Positions 1-11,744 of a DNA stretch of 64,000 bases are shown piece by piece. The position numbers were made by a program, and so were the translations under genes. The notes under the pieces are model-generated. The model was not told where the DNA came from. It ran no database searches and saw only the letters and a program-made list of their open reading frames with translations. The DNA comes from Azorinus chamasolen (taxonomy: Eukaryota; Mollusca; Bivalvia; Cardiida; Solecurtidae). Location of the stretch: NCBI GenBank assembly GCA_963576725.1, contig OY755241.1, positions 77,796,701 to 77,860,700 of the forward strand, given 5' to 3'. Position 1 is the stretch's first letter. Every line of letters begins with the position of its first letter.

Positions 1-812
1 TAAGGTCATGGTGACCTTGACCTTTGACCTAGTAACCTCTAAAACAACAGGACTCATCTAGATGTCATGACCAACCGCCTAAGCACATTTGAAGATCCTA
101 AGCCAAACCCTTGAGTAGTTATTGATCAGAAACCATTTTACCAGTTAAGGTCATGGTGACCTTGATCTTTGACCTAGTGACCTAAAAAACACTAGGACTC
201 ATCTAGTTGTCATGACCAACTACCTAAGCAAATTTGAAGATCCTAAGCCAAACCCTTGAGCAGTTATTGATCAGAAACCATTTTACCAGTTTAGGTCATG
301 GTGACCTTGACCAATGACCTAGTGACCTCAAAAACAATAGGGGTCATCCAGTGGTCATGACCAACTACCACAGCAAGTTTGAAGATTCTAAGCTAAACCC
401 TTGAGCAGTTATTGATCGGAAACCATTTAAACAGTTAAGGTCATGGTGACCTTGACCTTTGGCCTAGTGACCTAAAAACCAATAGGGTCATTTAGTGGTC
501 ATGAGCAACCACCACAGCAAGTTTGAAGATCCCAAGCCAAACCCTTGATCAGTTATTGATCGGAAACTATTTCACCATTTTAGGTCATTGTGACCTTGAC
601 CTTTGACCTAGTGACCTCAAAAACAATAGGGCTCATCTAGTTGTCCTGAGCAATCACAACAGTAAGTTTGAAGTTTCTATGCAAAGTCGTTTATTAGTTA
701 TTGTTCGGAAACCATCGATCTACCGACCGACCAACAGACTGACCGACCGACCGACATGTGCAAACCAATATACCCCCATTTTTTCAAAAGGGGGGTATAA
801 AAATGTTTCTGC
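1..812. repeat. 145-bp tandem array (five copies) with ERE-like palindromes
   Basis: Unit starts fall 144-145 bp apart. Each contains AGGTCATGGTGACCT (AGGTCATTGTGACCT in the fifth) at 3-17, 148-162, 293-307, 438-452 and 582-596, followed by TGACCTTTGACCTAGTGACC. It is followed by a (CGAC)n run (716-757) and a terminal hairpin, ACCCCC..CAAAAGGGGGGTATAAAAA (about 770-801). The array probably continues beyond the left edge. The same architecture recurs at 6537-7545 and 31838-32968. Confidence 0.92.
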
Positions 813-879
813 ACTGAATCATTTATTTATTTTCTTATAAGATGCACCATGTTAGTAATAACATGTTTTAACAAGATGT

Positions 880-1148
880 GTTTTTGAAACACTATGCCTC
901 GACATGACCTTTGACCTTGATGTATGACCTTGACCTTTAAAAATCAACCCTTAAATGTTTGCCTCCTTTAGTTGCACATGTATTCCAAGTTTGAAGCATG
1001 AATGTTGAATGGTGACAAAGTTATCATCAATCTAAATATGACCCGTAATTTGATTTTTACCTTGATATATGACCTTGACCTTAATAAGTTACCCCTAAAA
1101 ATGTTTGCCTCCATAAGTTGCATGTGCATGCCAGTTTTGAAGTACGTA
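880..1148. repeat. TGACCTTGACC-rich degenerate repeat
   Basis: Two diverged units share ATGACCTTGACCTT, AATGTTTGCCTCC.TA..TTGCA and the AGTTTTGAAG end; a relative is at 22990-23510. The hAT-like MITE at 1149 is inserted in the second unit. Confidence 0.6.
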
Positions 1149-1406
1149 CAGGGTTACAGATAAGGGGAGTATTGGGGTATTTACCCAATTAAAATTGTGG
1201 AAAAAGCAATTGTTTTTCAAAACAGTGAGTAACAGAAAGCAAATAAATATAGGAAAAAGCAAACAAAATTTAGAACACCTATTAAGAATATGAATAATAC
1301 CCAATTACGAAAATTGCCAATACCCAATAAAAATTGCAAATACCCAATTCTGTAAAAAATCAAGGAGTAAATACCCAATTGCATCAAAACCTTATCTGTA
1401 ACCCTG
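1149..1406. mobile_element. 258-bp hAT-like MITE
   Basis: Terminal inverted repeats CAGGGTTACAGATAAGG (1149-1165) and CCTTATCTGTAACCCTG (1390-1406) are perfect over 17 bp. ACGTA flanks both ends as a possible 5-bp target duplication. TACCCAATT recurs internally. The CAGGG end is hAT-like, but an 8-bp duplication was not seen. Confidence 0.75.
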
Positions 1407-1903
1407 ACGTATCTGCAATGGCTACAAAATTATCGCCAATGTAATAGGACAAACCAATTGACAGACAGATATTTCAGTGATGACATATCCAGGTCAGTGT
1501 CATACTCTAATGTCAGTAGTCAAAATTACGGTGCAAACACCCATTTCACTATCAGTTTTTTTCTCTAGATTTTATTTATATACATGTAGTTCTGTTGTGA
1601 ATTTCAGGCCATATTAACAAGTTGAATATTATGAAAGCAGAAGTCTAATTTCATTTTTATATTTATAAACTATTATGACATATTAATTTGATGGCCCAAA
1701 ACTGGATACATGTACTGATTAATATGTATCAGTAGAAACGTCCTGATGTAAATACTGAATAGTGATTCCAATTTCCCTAAGGATCTCCTCGCTTCTCGCT
1801 GAATACTGAACCCATTTTGTATCCTAAATACACTCAAGCTAGTCATTAAAATGTAAGAAATGTAAGCATGTTAATTTTCAACTAATGATTCTAATATGCT
1901 TAC

Positions 1904-2033
1904 CTCTGTTGTATTTCTGACAAAAAAACCCTCTCGAGGTCAGAGCAAGCCCTCTAAATGTCTTCGAAAACATATTCATAGGTGAAAATGCATCCAGACT
2001 TAGCTCCGTAGATTTGCCATCTTCAAATACTGC
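1904..2033 (-). CDS. Internal exon of an unidentified minus-strand gene
   Basis: Acceptor TTTTTTACAG|GCAGTA and donor AACAGAG|GTAAGC frame a 130-nt exon that is open only in phase 0. It encodes AVFEDGKSTELSLDAFSPMN, MFSKTFRGLALTSRGFFCQK and YNR. It joins in phase to the candidate first exon at 11348-11530. The balanced, non-repetitive composition contrasts with the flanking repeats. I do not recognise the family. It leaves in phase 1, so the gene continues beyond the left edge. Confidence 0.7.
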
Positions 2034-2399
2034 CTGTAAAAAAACAGGGAGACTAATTCAAAGTCCATGAAGAATGACAGAAAGTTAGATATGGAGCCCT
2101 TTTATGAAATATATTTTTCAGTCAACTCCTTTCTTGCGATATAGGAACTGTATGACCAGAATCTGTTCTTCTACTTGGTAATTACTGCCTCAACCCTTTA
2201 CTCCATAAATATGCCTTTCTACACCTTTTACAAACAGAGTAGATCCAGATCAGATGGCTCCTAGTATAGGAGCAGTCTGTCAGGGTCTGTTCTGTTTGCG
2301 TATGGTATTATTAAAACTTTGATTCTACAGTGTCACTGTCTGTATGAGTCAAAATATCCTTGTCATTATGCCATTATGAAAAATGAAACTAATTTATAT

Positions 2400-2895
2400 T
2401 CATGAAGTCATCATTTTCTTTTCACTTTGTATATTTATTGCATATCTTTCATTGACTGGGTAGATAATTATGTGGTTCCTACCGGTTAGTGGTTATATAT
2501 TTATTGTATATCTATTGCATATCTTTCTTTCATTGACCGTGTAGATAATCATGCGGTTCCTACCGGTTAGGGATTGTATATTTATTGTATATCTATTGCA
2601 TACATTTCATTGACTGGATGGATGATCATGCCGTTCCTTCCGGTTTATGATTTCATATATCTATTGTATATCTTTTGTATATCCTTCACTAACAGGATGG
2701 ACGATCATGCGTTTCCGTCCGGCTAGTGATTTTTATATTTATTGTATATTTATTATAAATCTTTCATTGTCTGGAAAGATAATCATGCGGTTCGTTGTGA
2801 TTATTGATTTTATCCATGTACAGCGTTTTTGAACGCACATATCATGTGTGAAAAGAGTGCTATATAAATGTGGTAGTATAATATATAATAATTTC
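2400..2895. repeat. Tandem repeat of about 80 bp, five copies, with dispersed-family end
   Basis: Units share TATTTATTGTATATCTATTGCATATCTTTCATTGACTGG.TAGATAATCATGCGGTTCCTACCGG. The end TTTTTGAACGCACATATCATGTGTGAAAAGAGTGCTATATAAATG..GTATAAT matches, inverted, 56030-56290. Confidence 0.8.
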
Positions 2896-3039
2896 TTACA
2901 TAAATGTTCATGGAGGAAATGGTTAAACATGCTGAAGATAAATCCATGTGGTGTGCAATGCTATTCATGAATATAAAGGTCCAGTAAAGGGAATACGTAA
3001 TGAGCCTATCTACATTTAACAATGTAGACATGGGGTACA

Positions 3040-4365
3040 GATAACTGCCCATAGGATGATTGCCCCACAGGACCATTTCCCCTTGGGTGACTGCCCCTCA
3101 AGAAAACTGCCAAATAGGACAACTACCCCATGGTTATAAAAAATACTAAAAACCATGTTGTATATACCATGTGTGCTATATATAAATGTACAGTCGGCTG
3201 AGTGGTCATTCGGACTGAAAGTAGACTATAACTAGGTACTTTACTTTTTTTAAAATTTTTTTACTAACATTACATTATCTTGAGCTAATTAACTGACATT
3301 GAGCAAACTGTGTAGACCCAGATTATATAGCTTTAAAATTGATCTGGGTCTATCCTGTTTGGAAGATAATGAATTAGAAACGTTTGTGGTCATACAATTT
3401 ATGGTTGTTTTATATACCATATGTGCTAGTATTACAATTATATTTAGCTAATTACTCTTTATTAACTGTCATTGAGCAAACAGGGTAGACCCAGATCATA
3501 TAGCTTTAAAATTGATTCGGGTTTGGAAGAGGAGGGATTAGAAACCAGTTTGTGGTCATACAATTTATGCTTGTTTTATATATACAATGATATGTGCTTT
3601 ACCTAATGAATATTCATTAATTGTCATTATGCAAACAGGATAGAGGCAGCAATGATCAGAAAGCTTTGTTATAAATATTCTTTAATATAATATTAAAAAT
3701 AATATAATATTATTATGAAATAATATAATAAAATGCATGGAGTATATAATTAAGTTCATATTAACTTTTATTTGATGTTGTTGATATTCCTATATAGTGT
3801 CCAGAAATGAAACAGAATCTTATTTTATTACATGTACTCTTTTAATTTTAGACATACATTTATTACAAATACAGCAGTGAACTGTCACTGTATTCTCCTA
3901 CTTTCAGTTTGTGTAAGCTTTTGAGAGACTACTGACTGCACATACAACTTGCATTGTGATGAGACGCCATGTTACTTAGTGCCACATCAGTATCCAACCT
4001 GTTACCAAATACCAGTTAAGTTGCATCTAGCAGCAAAAAGAGTTAAAAAATGAATCATTCATTTAAGTAGAACAAAGATTGTCTTAGTTTGTACTTTATA
4101 ATGGGGGACTATGCTTTTTTCTATAAGTTTACATGTCCAAATATTTGGAGTAAATGTAACACATACAAGAGTTCCAATTGGTCTACACAGCCTTCTACCA
4201 ATTTATTTTCATCATATAATTATTAAATTTTATTTATATAGTAATTTGCTTTACAAAATTATTTTATAGTTTGTATATTGAAGGGCAGTCATCTTGTGGA
4301 ACAATTATCCTATGGGGCTATTATACTTAGGGGCAAATGGTCCTATGGGCAGACGTCCTACACTC
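3040..4365. repeat. Candidate element bounded by inverted TGCCC-phrase blocks
   Basis: 3045-3130 carries ACTGCCCATAGGATGATTGCCCC..GGACCATTTCCCC; 4283-4360 carries the inverse (GGGGCAAATGGTCCTATGGGCAG). Between them are three diverged copies of ATTGAGCAAACNGNGTAGACCCAGAT (3297, 3470, 3620) and an AT-rich stretch at 3675-3730. Confidence 0.45.
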
Positions 4366-4379
4366 ACACCTGATATGTC

Positions 4380-5012
4380 GAATGATTTAGATCCAGAGTA
4401 TTTAAATTTTTAATCTTATTCTAATAAGATCTAGATATTAAAATATACAGTCTTGTGGTAGTCATTTATGTGTTGTAAAATGTCTCTCTGATTAATGTAC
4501 AGTACGATAGAAGATCTTATGTTGTAATGCATATGGCAATATGGTAATAACCTGATTTTCACTACTGTTTGTATGTACCAAATAAAACCAAGTACATCTT
4601 CACTATCACAACAGGTAGTGTTCGTGCAAATCAATCACTTGTAAGGGAGTGATTTAATCAGGATCTACACTATGTGTCAGTAATAGTTATAGTTATATTA
4701 GAATATAAATCCAGATCTAAAATGTTGATGCAAGTGATATAAAACAATGGGGGTACACTCAAAAGCCCCTCGTTACAAAAGCTCATTGTAATATAAGACT
4801 AATATTACTCAATTGTCAATGTTTATAAAAGCATAAGTTGTATTATCACAAGGAGGATATTTTTTATATCTTTTTACAAACAGAATAGATCCAGATCATA
4901 CAGATTCTAAAACAAAGCCATCTGATCAGGTTCTAGCCTATTTGCTCACTGACAATTAATGAATATTTATTAGGTGAACCACATTCTGTACAAAAAAGGC
5001 ATACATGGTATT
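4380..5012. repeat. AT-rich sequence with a degenerate MITE core
   Basis: 4868-4948 holds a diverged palindromic core (CAAACAGAATAGATCCAGATCA ... TGATCAGGTTCTAGCCTATTTGC). Nothing else was recognised. Confidence 0.4.
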
Positions 5013-5465
5013 ACCACAATTAACAAATTCCTTTTCTTAACGTCCAAACAGGGTAGACCCAAATCTTTTTCACAATTGTATGATCTGGCTCAACCATATT
5101 TGCTTTGGTACACTTAATATAGATTCAATAGATATGGATAATGTAACATTAGCACATATTGCATATAAACTATTATAATATAACCACAATTAACCGATTC
5201 CTTTTCTTAACTTACAAACAGGGTAGACCCAAATCATTTTCAAAGCTTTATGATCTGGCTCAACAATGTTTGCTTTGGTACAAATAATATAGATTCAATA
5301 GATATGGACAATGTAATATTAGCACATATTGCATATAAACTATTATAATATAACCACAATCAACTGATTCCTTTTCTTAACTTACAAACAGGGTAGACAA
5401 AGTCATTTTCAAAGCTTTATGATCTGGCTCAACCATGTTTGCTTTGGTATAAATTTGAAAATGCA
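5013..5465. repeat. 170-bp tandem repeat, 2.6 copies
   Basis: ACCACAATTAAC...TTCCTTTTCTTAAC starts at 5013, 5183 and 5353. Each unit includes CAAACAGGGTAGACCCAAATC and ATGATCTGGCTCAACNATGTTTGC, which look like half of the MITE-A core. Confidence 0.9.
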
Positions 5466-5930
5466 AAAATCTTGCTTTGAATTTATATTCTGATTGAGTG
5501 TTTCTTTTACAAATTATCTAAAAGTTGATTTATAACCTAATTATGTTAACATATGGGGTTTTGTCCGCCTTGACACATTTGTGACTTACTAATTATGTTG
5601 CCTAGCCCTGTTTTTATGTGCTGTTATGTAAACAACAAAATAACAACAAGTCTCAATAAAGCTTGGTTTACCTTGTACTGACATTTAAAAACACTAGACC
5701 CAGACAACAGCTAAAAAACAACCCTCTGATCAGTGTATTCACTGTTTATTACTCAAAATAATCTACCAAATAAGTCTACATTATAATGAATAGAATGTAC
5801 AGTTAAACAATCATGGGCCATTCCAAGTTTTAAGATTTAAATATTAAAAGGTTTATTCGTGACAAATTAACTGAATAACAAGAATGTTTCAGTTATATGA
5901 ATTCAATTCATAACAAAATATCCTTTTTTG

Positions 5931-6180
5931 TTTAACCCTTTCCCTGTTCTATATTTACTCCAAATTTCAATACCTGCTGAATACTCATGGACAAAATAGT
6001 TATAAAGAAATATGGAAGGTGGAACATTGTAACCATTTTAGAAAGCAAAGAAATGTATCTATCAAATTCTATTAGCAAACAGAGCAAACCCTGGTCAGAC
6101 GGCTCCTCTAGGAACCTTCTGATTTGGGTCTACTGTTTGCAAATGCATAAAAACATGTTTATATGAGGGAAAGGGTTAAA
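5931..6180. mobile_element. MITE-A, palindromic 250-bp element
   Basis: Ends TTTAACCCTTTCCCT / AGGGAAAGGGTTAAA are a perfect 15-bp inverted repeat. The centre is the long palindrome GCAAACAGAG..ACCCTGGTCAGACGGCTCC-TCTAGGAACC-TTCTGATTTGGGTCTACTGTTTGC. Two short core relatives follow at 6195-6270 and 6300-6370. Non-autonomous; the family is dispersed throughout the window. Confidence 0.85.
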
Positions 6181-6536
6181 ACTTTTAACCCCGTATAAGC
6201 ATATTCGCAAACAGACTAGACTCAGATCAGATTGCATAAAAAAACTGTTTGATCAGCGAGGTCTGCTGTTTGCTTATTCTATATATAAACAGTTTTCACG
6301 CCTTTTCAAACGGGTCAGACCCAGATCTGAAGGCATCTGTTGGAGCAAAATGATCAGGGTCTACTCTATTTGCTGATATGAAATTATAATACGAGTACCA
6401 AAAAAGTTTGTGTAGCTATATCATTGTGAAAGATTAGCTAATAGATTATAATGATGTCATCTTTTCTGACATACATTTTCAAAAGGGAATGGAAAGGGTT
6501 GGAAAACAACTAATAATCACTTGTGACTTGTCCTTA

Positions 6537-7545
6537 GGACAAATGCCCCCAAAAATTGTACCCTGTGACCATGACCTTTGACCAATGGACCAGGGAGTTG
6601 ACACATCGTCTTTGTGTGTTGAACATTTGTGCCTGGTTCCTTTGAAATCCATTCACAGATAAACAAGTAATTATACCCTGTGACTTTGACCTTTGACATA
6701 TGGACCAGGGAGCTGAACGCGACACATCGTCTTTGTCTGGTGAACATCTGGCCAAGTTATATTGAAATCCATTGATAGATAAAGATGTTACAGACCGGAC
6801 AAGAAATTTGTGACAAAGTAATAGTATTCTGTGACCTTGACCTTTGACCCATGGACTAGGGAGTTGAAAGCGACACATTATCTTTGTCTGGTGAACATTT
6901 GTGCCAAATCATATTGAAATCCATTGATATATAAAGAAGTTACAGACCGGACACGAAATTTGTGACAAAGTAATTGTACTCTGTGACCTTTGACCCATTG
7001 ACCTATGGACCTCGGAGTTGAAAGCGACACATCGTCTTTGTGTGGTGAACATTTGTGCCAAGTTATATTGAAATCCATTGATAGATAAAGAAGTTACAGA
7101 CCGGACACGAAATTTGTTACAAAGTTATTTTACCCTGTGACCTTGACCTTTGACCCATGGACCTGGGAGTTGAATGTGACACATTGTCTTTGTGTGGTGA
7201 ACATTTGTGCCAAGTTATATTGAAATACATTAATAGATAAAGAAGTTACAGACCGGACACGATATTTGTTACAAAGTTATTGTACCCTGTGACCTTGACC
7301 TTTGACCCATTGACCTGGGAGTTAAACGCAACACATCGGCTTTATGTAGTGAACATTTGTGCTAAGTTATTTTGAAATCCATCCACATATAAAGAAGTTA
7401 TAGGAGGGACACGAATTTGGGACAGATGGATGGAAGGACAGATGGACAGATGGACGGACGGACAGACGAACAGACAAACGGACAGACGGAAGGATGGACA
7501 ACGCGATTACTATATGCCCGCCTTTGGGGGCATAAAAATGTATAC
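6537..7545. repeat. Tandem element with about 147-bp units (TGACCTTGACCTTTGACC family)
   Basis: It starts GGACAAATGCCCCCAAAAATTG and holds about six units of GTTACAGACCGGACACGAAATTTG ... CCTGTGACCTTGACCTTTGACC ... GACACATCGTCTTTGTGTGGTGAAC. It ends in (GGACAGAC)n and GCCCGCCTTTGGGGGCATAAAAA. Open frames across it come from the repeat and are not genes. A close second copy is at 31838-32968. Confidence 0.9.
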
Positions 7546-7779
7546 ATGACCTGGCAAAGGAAGTAAAAATTCTGAAAGCACCACAAGTTTGACTAATAAA
7601 TTAGGAAAAGGAAATAAAACATGTTCATTTCTTTCTGAAAACACCTGAACCATATCAGTTGTTTTAGTATTGTGTCTCGTATTTATCTCAGAATGTGCTA
7701 TGTATCTGCAATCAAGTTGAGGCATTTCAAAATGCACTTGCTTATTTAGCTTGTACCCTTATGTAAATGATTTTTCGCA

Positions 7780-7855
7780 TGCTTGCAAACAGTGTAGACC
7801 CGGAACCGACTGATAAGCCTTCCAGATAAGGGTCTACCGCTTGTCCATGAATTTA
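7780..7855. repeat. MITE-A core relative
   Basis: GCAAACAGTGTAGACCCGGA and the opposing GATAAGGGTCTACCGCTTG form a degenerate dyad. Confidence 0.45.
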
Positions 7856-8044
7856 AGTTGGATCCTTTTCACACTATCAATGCAATTATCTATGTCATCA
7901 ACCACTGCACAGAAAAGAAAAAGAAATCTACTGTAGATAGTTAGGAAAAAACCGACTCTGGTCTGACAAATCAACTGATCAATGTTTTTTGCCCATCACG
8001 ATTTTCTCCACTAACATAACAGGCGCGATTCACTCTATTCTGCT

Positions 8045-8295
8045 TTAACCCTTTCCCTGTTCTATATTTAAGCCAAATTTCAGTACCTACTGAATATTCA
8101 TTAACAAAATAGTTATAAAGAAATATGGAAGGTGGAGCATTGTAGACATTTTATCAAAGCAAAGAAACAGATCTATCAAATTCTATTAGCAAACAGAGCA
8201 GACCCTGATCAGACGGCTCCTCTAGGAGCCGTCTGATTTGGGTCTTCTCTGTTTGCAAATGCGTGAAAACGCGTTTATAAGAGGGAAAGGGTTAA
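8045..8295. mobile_element. MITE-A copy
   Basis: Same 15-bp ends (TTAACCCTTTCCCTG / GAGGGAAAGGGTTAA) and core CAGACGGCTCCTCTAGGAGCCGTCTG, here a near-perfect palindrome. Confidence 0.88.
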
Positions 8296-8338
8296 CTGAC
8301 AGGACACTCTGGTGCAGCATGGTGTAATTATTTCCTGC

Positions 8339-8590
8339 ATTAAACCGTTCTCTGTTCTATATTTAGGCCAATTTTCAATACCTACTGAATATTTATTAAC
8401 AAAATAGTTATAAAGAATTCTTGAAGGTTGAACATTGTAGACATTTTAGAAAGTAAAAAAACAGATCTATCAAATTCTAATACCAAACAGAGTAGACCCT
8501 GTTCAAACGGCTCCTCTAGGAGCCGTCTAATCTGGGTCTACTCTGTTTGCAAATGAGTGAAAACACGTTTGGATGAGGGAAAGGGTTAAT
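8339..8590. mobile_element. MITE-A copy
   Basis: It lies only about 45 bp from the previous copy, with ends TTAAACCGTTCTCTG / GAGGGAAAGGGTTAA and core AACGGCTCCTCTAGGAGCCGT. A poly-G run of about 20 bases follows at 8683-8702. Confidence 0.85.
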
Positions 8591-8864
8591 ATTGAACAGG
8601 GAAATGGTTAAAAGGGTTTACGGACATTTGCCTCCTATTTGAGCATGGGCGGACATTTGCCCCCAAGCTAAAACACCAAGGCGGGGGGGGGGGGGGGGGG
8701 GGGTCCGACATAATACAATCCATAAAATCTATTTACTCCACAGACAAAATGTCCCTCCATAATTATGCCTTTTCAAGCCTTTGCAAACACAGAGTACACC
8801 CAGATCAGGCTCTAGGAGTTGAGCCATGTGATCAGGGTTTGAACTGTTTGTTTATGAAATTATA

Positions 8865-9071
8865 TACAGTAAAACCTCTCTATGATGACCACTAAATTAT
8901 ATCAAGTATTTTGTGTTAAAGGCAGGTGGATGCTTAAGGCAAGGTGAAAGTAAAACAGAAGCTCCTATAGGAACGTTCTGGTGTACTTTCACCTTGCTTT
9001 AAGCAATCACTTGCTCAAAATACCAACTAATTAACACAATTTAGTGGTCGTTATAGAGAGGTTTTACTGTA
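8865..9071. mobile_element. MITE-B, foldback element of about 207 bp
   Basis: Ends TACAGTAAAACCTCTCTAT / ATAGAGAGGTTTTACTGTA; the arms stay complementary almost to the centre at AGAAGCTCCTATAGGAACGTTCT. One transcript of it would fold into a hairpin of about 95 bp. Confidence 0.9.
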
Positions 9072-9444
9072 GATCGTATTGTACAGTTTCTGTCATGAGT
9101 TAAACTCCCCTTGTTAGTTTTGCCATTATAAAACTTCATCTAACTAATAATCATTATGTCTTGCATGAATATTCATAGAGTAAAGGGTTAATAACAATCG
9201 ACTTGAGCACTTTGTAATCAATTATTCTCAATTATTGTCAGTTATTGCCAAACTTGGACTGAACACTTATGACTGCAACTGATTTTTATGCATTTCATAA
9301 GTCTTACATGCAGCCCTTAAATGATGCACAAGTTTTGCAAACATAGAAGACCCAGATCAGATGGCTCATTATTTTTTATATAAATATTCATGGCGTAAAG
9401 GGTTATGGTACTTAGATTTATGGAGGGTATTTTTTCCAAAATTA

Positions 9445-9550
9445 AGTGAGGGACAAAACATCTACCTTGCAAAAAATGATGAGGGACAGAATGCCCACCC
9501 TTGAAAAAACAATGAACGAGGGACAAAATGTTCACCCTTGCAAAACCTGT
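9445..9550. repeat. Short tandem repeat, three copies of about 37 bp
   Basis: GAGGGACAAAAC.T..ACCTTGCAAAA recurs three times. The overlapping open frame (9446-9772) is repeat-derived. Confidence 0.6.
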
Positions 9551-9769
9551 TTGAATCTCATTTCGCCAAAATGCATATTTGACACAAGCCTGCTTAATGC
9601 GACAAAATCTCATTACGCGAGATGTAGTAAACACAAGTTTTTGTTTGAACGTAAGCATTGTAAGTCCTTACGTAAATCTAACAAGAGGGACAGACTGGCC
9701 CTGAAGCGCTCACCGGACAATCAGAGGAGAAGATTTTCAAAGTTTTCACTATATGTTTCTATAGAAATC

Positions 9770-11336
9770 TAGCCAGCCCTGGGGTGGGGCCAATTTTGAC
9801 CCAAAGGGCACACTCTAAATAATTCTTGTAGAGGACCTGAATATGATGTTATGTGTCAAAAGTGAAAGCTGATATCCTTCCAGTTTCAGAGGAGAAGATT
9901 TTCAAAGGTTTCACTAGATGTTTCTATTGAAAACTGGCTGCCCCTGGGGCGGGGCTAATTTTGACCCCAGTGACATAATTTATATAACTTTTGTAGAGGA
10001 CCTGAACATGATGTTATGTGCCAAATATGAAAGCTTTGAACCTTCCAGTTTCAGAGGAGAATATTTTCAAAGTTTTCCCCATATGTTTCTATTGAAAACT
10101 AGCCACCCCTGGGGCGGGGCCAATTTTGACCCCAGGGGCATAATTTATATAACTTTAGTAGAGGACCTAAATATGATGCTATGTGCCAAATATAAAAGCT
10201 GAGAACCTTGCAGTTTCAGAGGAGAACACTTTCAAAGTGTTCCCTATATGTTTCTATTGAAATATTGCCACCCCTCGGGCGGGGCCAATTTTGACGCCAG
10301 GGACATTATTTATATATCTTTTGTAGAGGACCTGAATATGATGATATGTGCCAAAGATGAAAGCTGAGAACCTTCCAGTTTTAGAGAAGATTTTCAAAAT
10401 GTTCACCTTATATTTCTATTGAAAAATGACTACCCCTGGGGCGGGGCCAATTTTGACCCTAGGGGGCATAATTTATATAACTTTTGTAGATGACATGAAT
10501 ATTATGATATGTGCCAAAGATGAAAGCTGAGAACCTTCCAGTTCTTGAGAAGATTTTCAAAATGTTCACCTTATGTTTCTATTGAAAACTGACTACCCCT
10601 GGGGCGGGGCCAATTTTGACCCCAGTGACATAATTTATATAACTTTTGTAGAGGACCTGAATATGATGCTATGTGCCAAATATGAAAGCTGAGAACCTTC
10701 CAGTTTCAGAAGAGAAGATTTTCAAAGTTTTCCCCATATGTTTCTATTGAAAACTAGCCACCCCTGGGGCGGGGCCAATTTTGACCCCAGGGGCATAATT
10801 TATATAACCTTAGTAGATGACCTGAATATGATGCTATGTGCCAAATATGAAAGCTGAGAACGTTCCAGTTTCAGAGGAGAAGATTTTCAAAGTGTTCCCT
10901 ATATGATTCTATTGAAAACTAGCCACCCCTGGGGTGGGGCCAATTTTGACCCCAGGGGCATTATTTATATAACTTTTGTAGAGGACCTGAATATGATGCT
11001 ATGTGCTAAATATGAAAGCTGAGAACCTTCCAATTTCAGAGGAGAAGATTTTCAAAGTTTTACTGTATGTTTCTATTGAAAACAAAGCACCATTGGAGCG
11101 GGGCCAATTTTGACCACAGGGGCATAATTTATATAACTTTTGTAGAGGACCTGAATATGATGCTATGTGCCAAAGATGAAAGTTGAGAACCCTGTAGATT
11201 CAGAGAAGAAGATTTTTAAAGGTTCAAATTGTTGACGACGGAAGACGGAAGACGAACGACGCACGCCGACGGACGACGGACAACGGGCGATCACAAAAGC
11301 TCACCCTGAGCACTTTGTGCTCTGGTAAGCTAAAAA
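9770..11336 (-). mobile_element. Element with about nine 165-bp central repeats and a hairpin terminus
   Basis: The motif CCTGGGGCGGGGCCAATTTT recurs near 9783, 9946, 10111, 10278, 10439, 10599, 10764, 10929 and 11094. The right end is a GACGACGGA-rich zone (11235-11290), then GAGCACTTTGTGCTC hairpin and AGCTAAAAAAA. Read on the minus strand it starts TTTTTTTAGCTTACC. The layout recalls bivalve pearl/HINE-type Helentron derivatives with BIV160-like central repeats (knowledge, unverified here). It stops about 10 bp from the splice donor of the 11348 exon. A related terminus is at 22444. Confidence 0.75.
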
Positions 11337-11347
11337 AACATTCTCAC

Positions 11348-11530
11348 CTTCACCATTTTCCATCGGTCTGATGCCATCATCTTCTTAATCGTGTTGGACT
11401 TCTCTCCATTCTCTACAACAATAACGCTCTTCTTTCATTTCTCTAAATACCACATTTTGCGTAGGGTTCCTACTGTCTTGCAGAATTTAATTGCACCCCG
11501 AAACCTCTTCTCGAAGTATAAATGGCGCTT
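11348..11530 (-). CDS. Candidate first exon of the unidentified minus-strand gene
   Basis: The donor GGTGAAG|GTGAGAA lies at 11347-11346. The frame that joins to 1904-2033 reads SVIVVENGEKSNTIKKMMAS, then DRWKMVK. The best in-frame start is ATG ATG GCA TCA near 11380, giving only about 11 coding residues before the intron; the rest would be 5' UTR, which also contains a short upstream ORF. The 5' limit is approximate, set by the ETS/YY1-like motifs at about 11518-11535. The intron would be about 9.3 kb. Confidence 0.5.
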
Positions 11531-11545
11531 CCGGATTTTCAAAGA
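11515..11545 (-). promoter_or_regulatory. ETS- and YY1-like promoter motifs
   Basis: On the minus strand the sequence reads CCGGAAGCGCCATTT: an ETS-type CCGGAAG directly beside GCCAT, the reverse of a YY1-type ATGGC core. This pairing is typical of TATA-less housekeeping promoters, and it sits just upstream of the candidate first exon. Confidence 0.4.
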
Positions 11546-11744
11546 GAGGCTCAATTGATGGACTGACCTACTAAGAGAGAGAAACGCATACCGAAAAGAT
11601 AAATAAAAAAAAATATATATATATTATGATACCTTGTATTGAAATTAATGCTTTATATCAAACTAGAAATAATACATTAAAATAGTAATGTTGAAAATAA
11701 AGATACTTGGTATTATTTTTCTTGTTTCGCGTTGTGACCCACTC

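Noticed and set aside
6517..7078. Overlapping minus-strand open frames with QRRCV and SKVKVTGYN-like phrases
   Set aside because: They are translations of the 147-bp tandem repeat and recur at 31640-32779.
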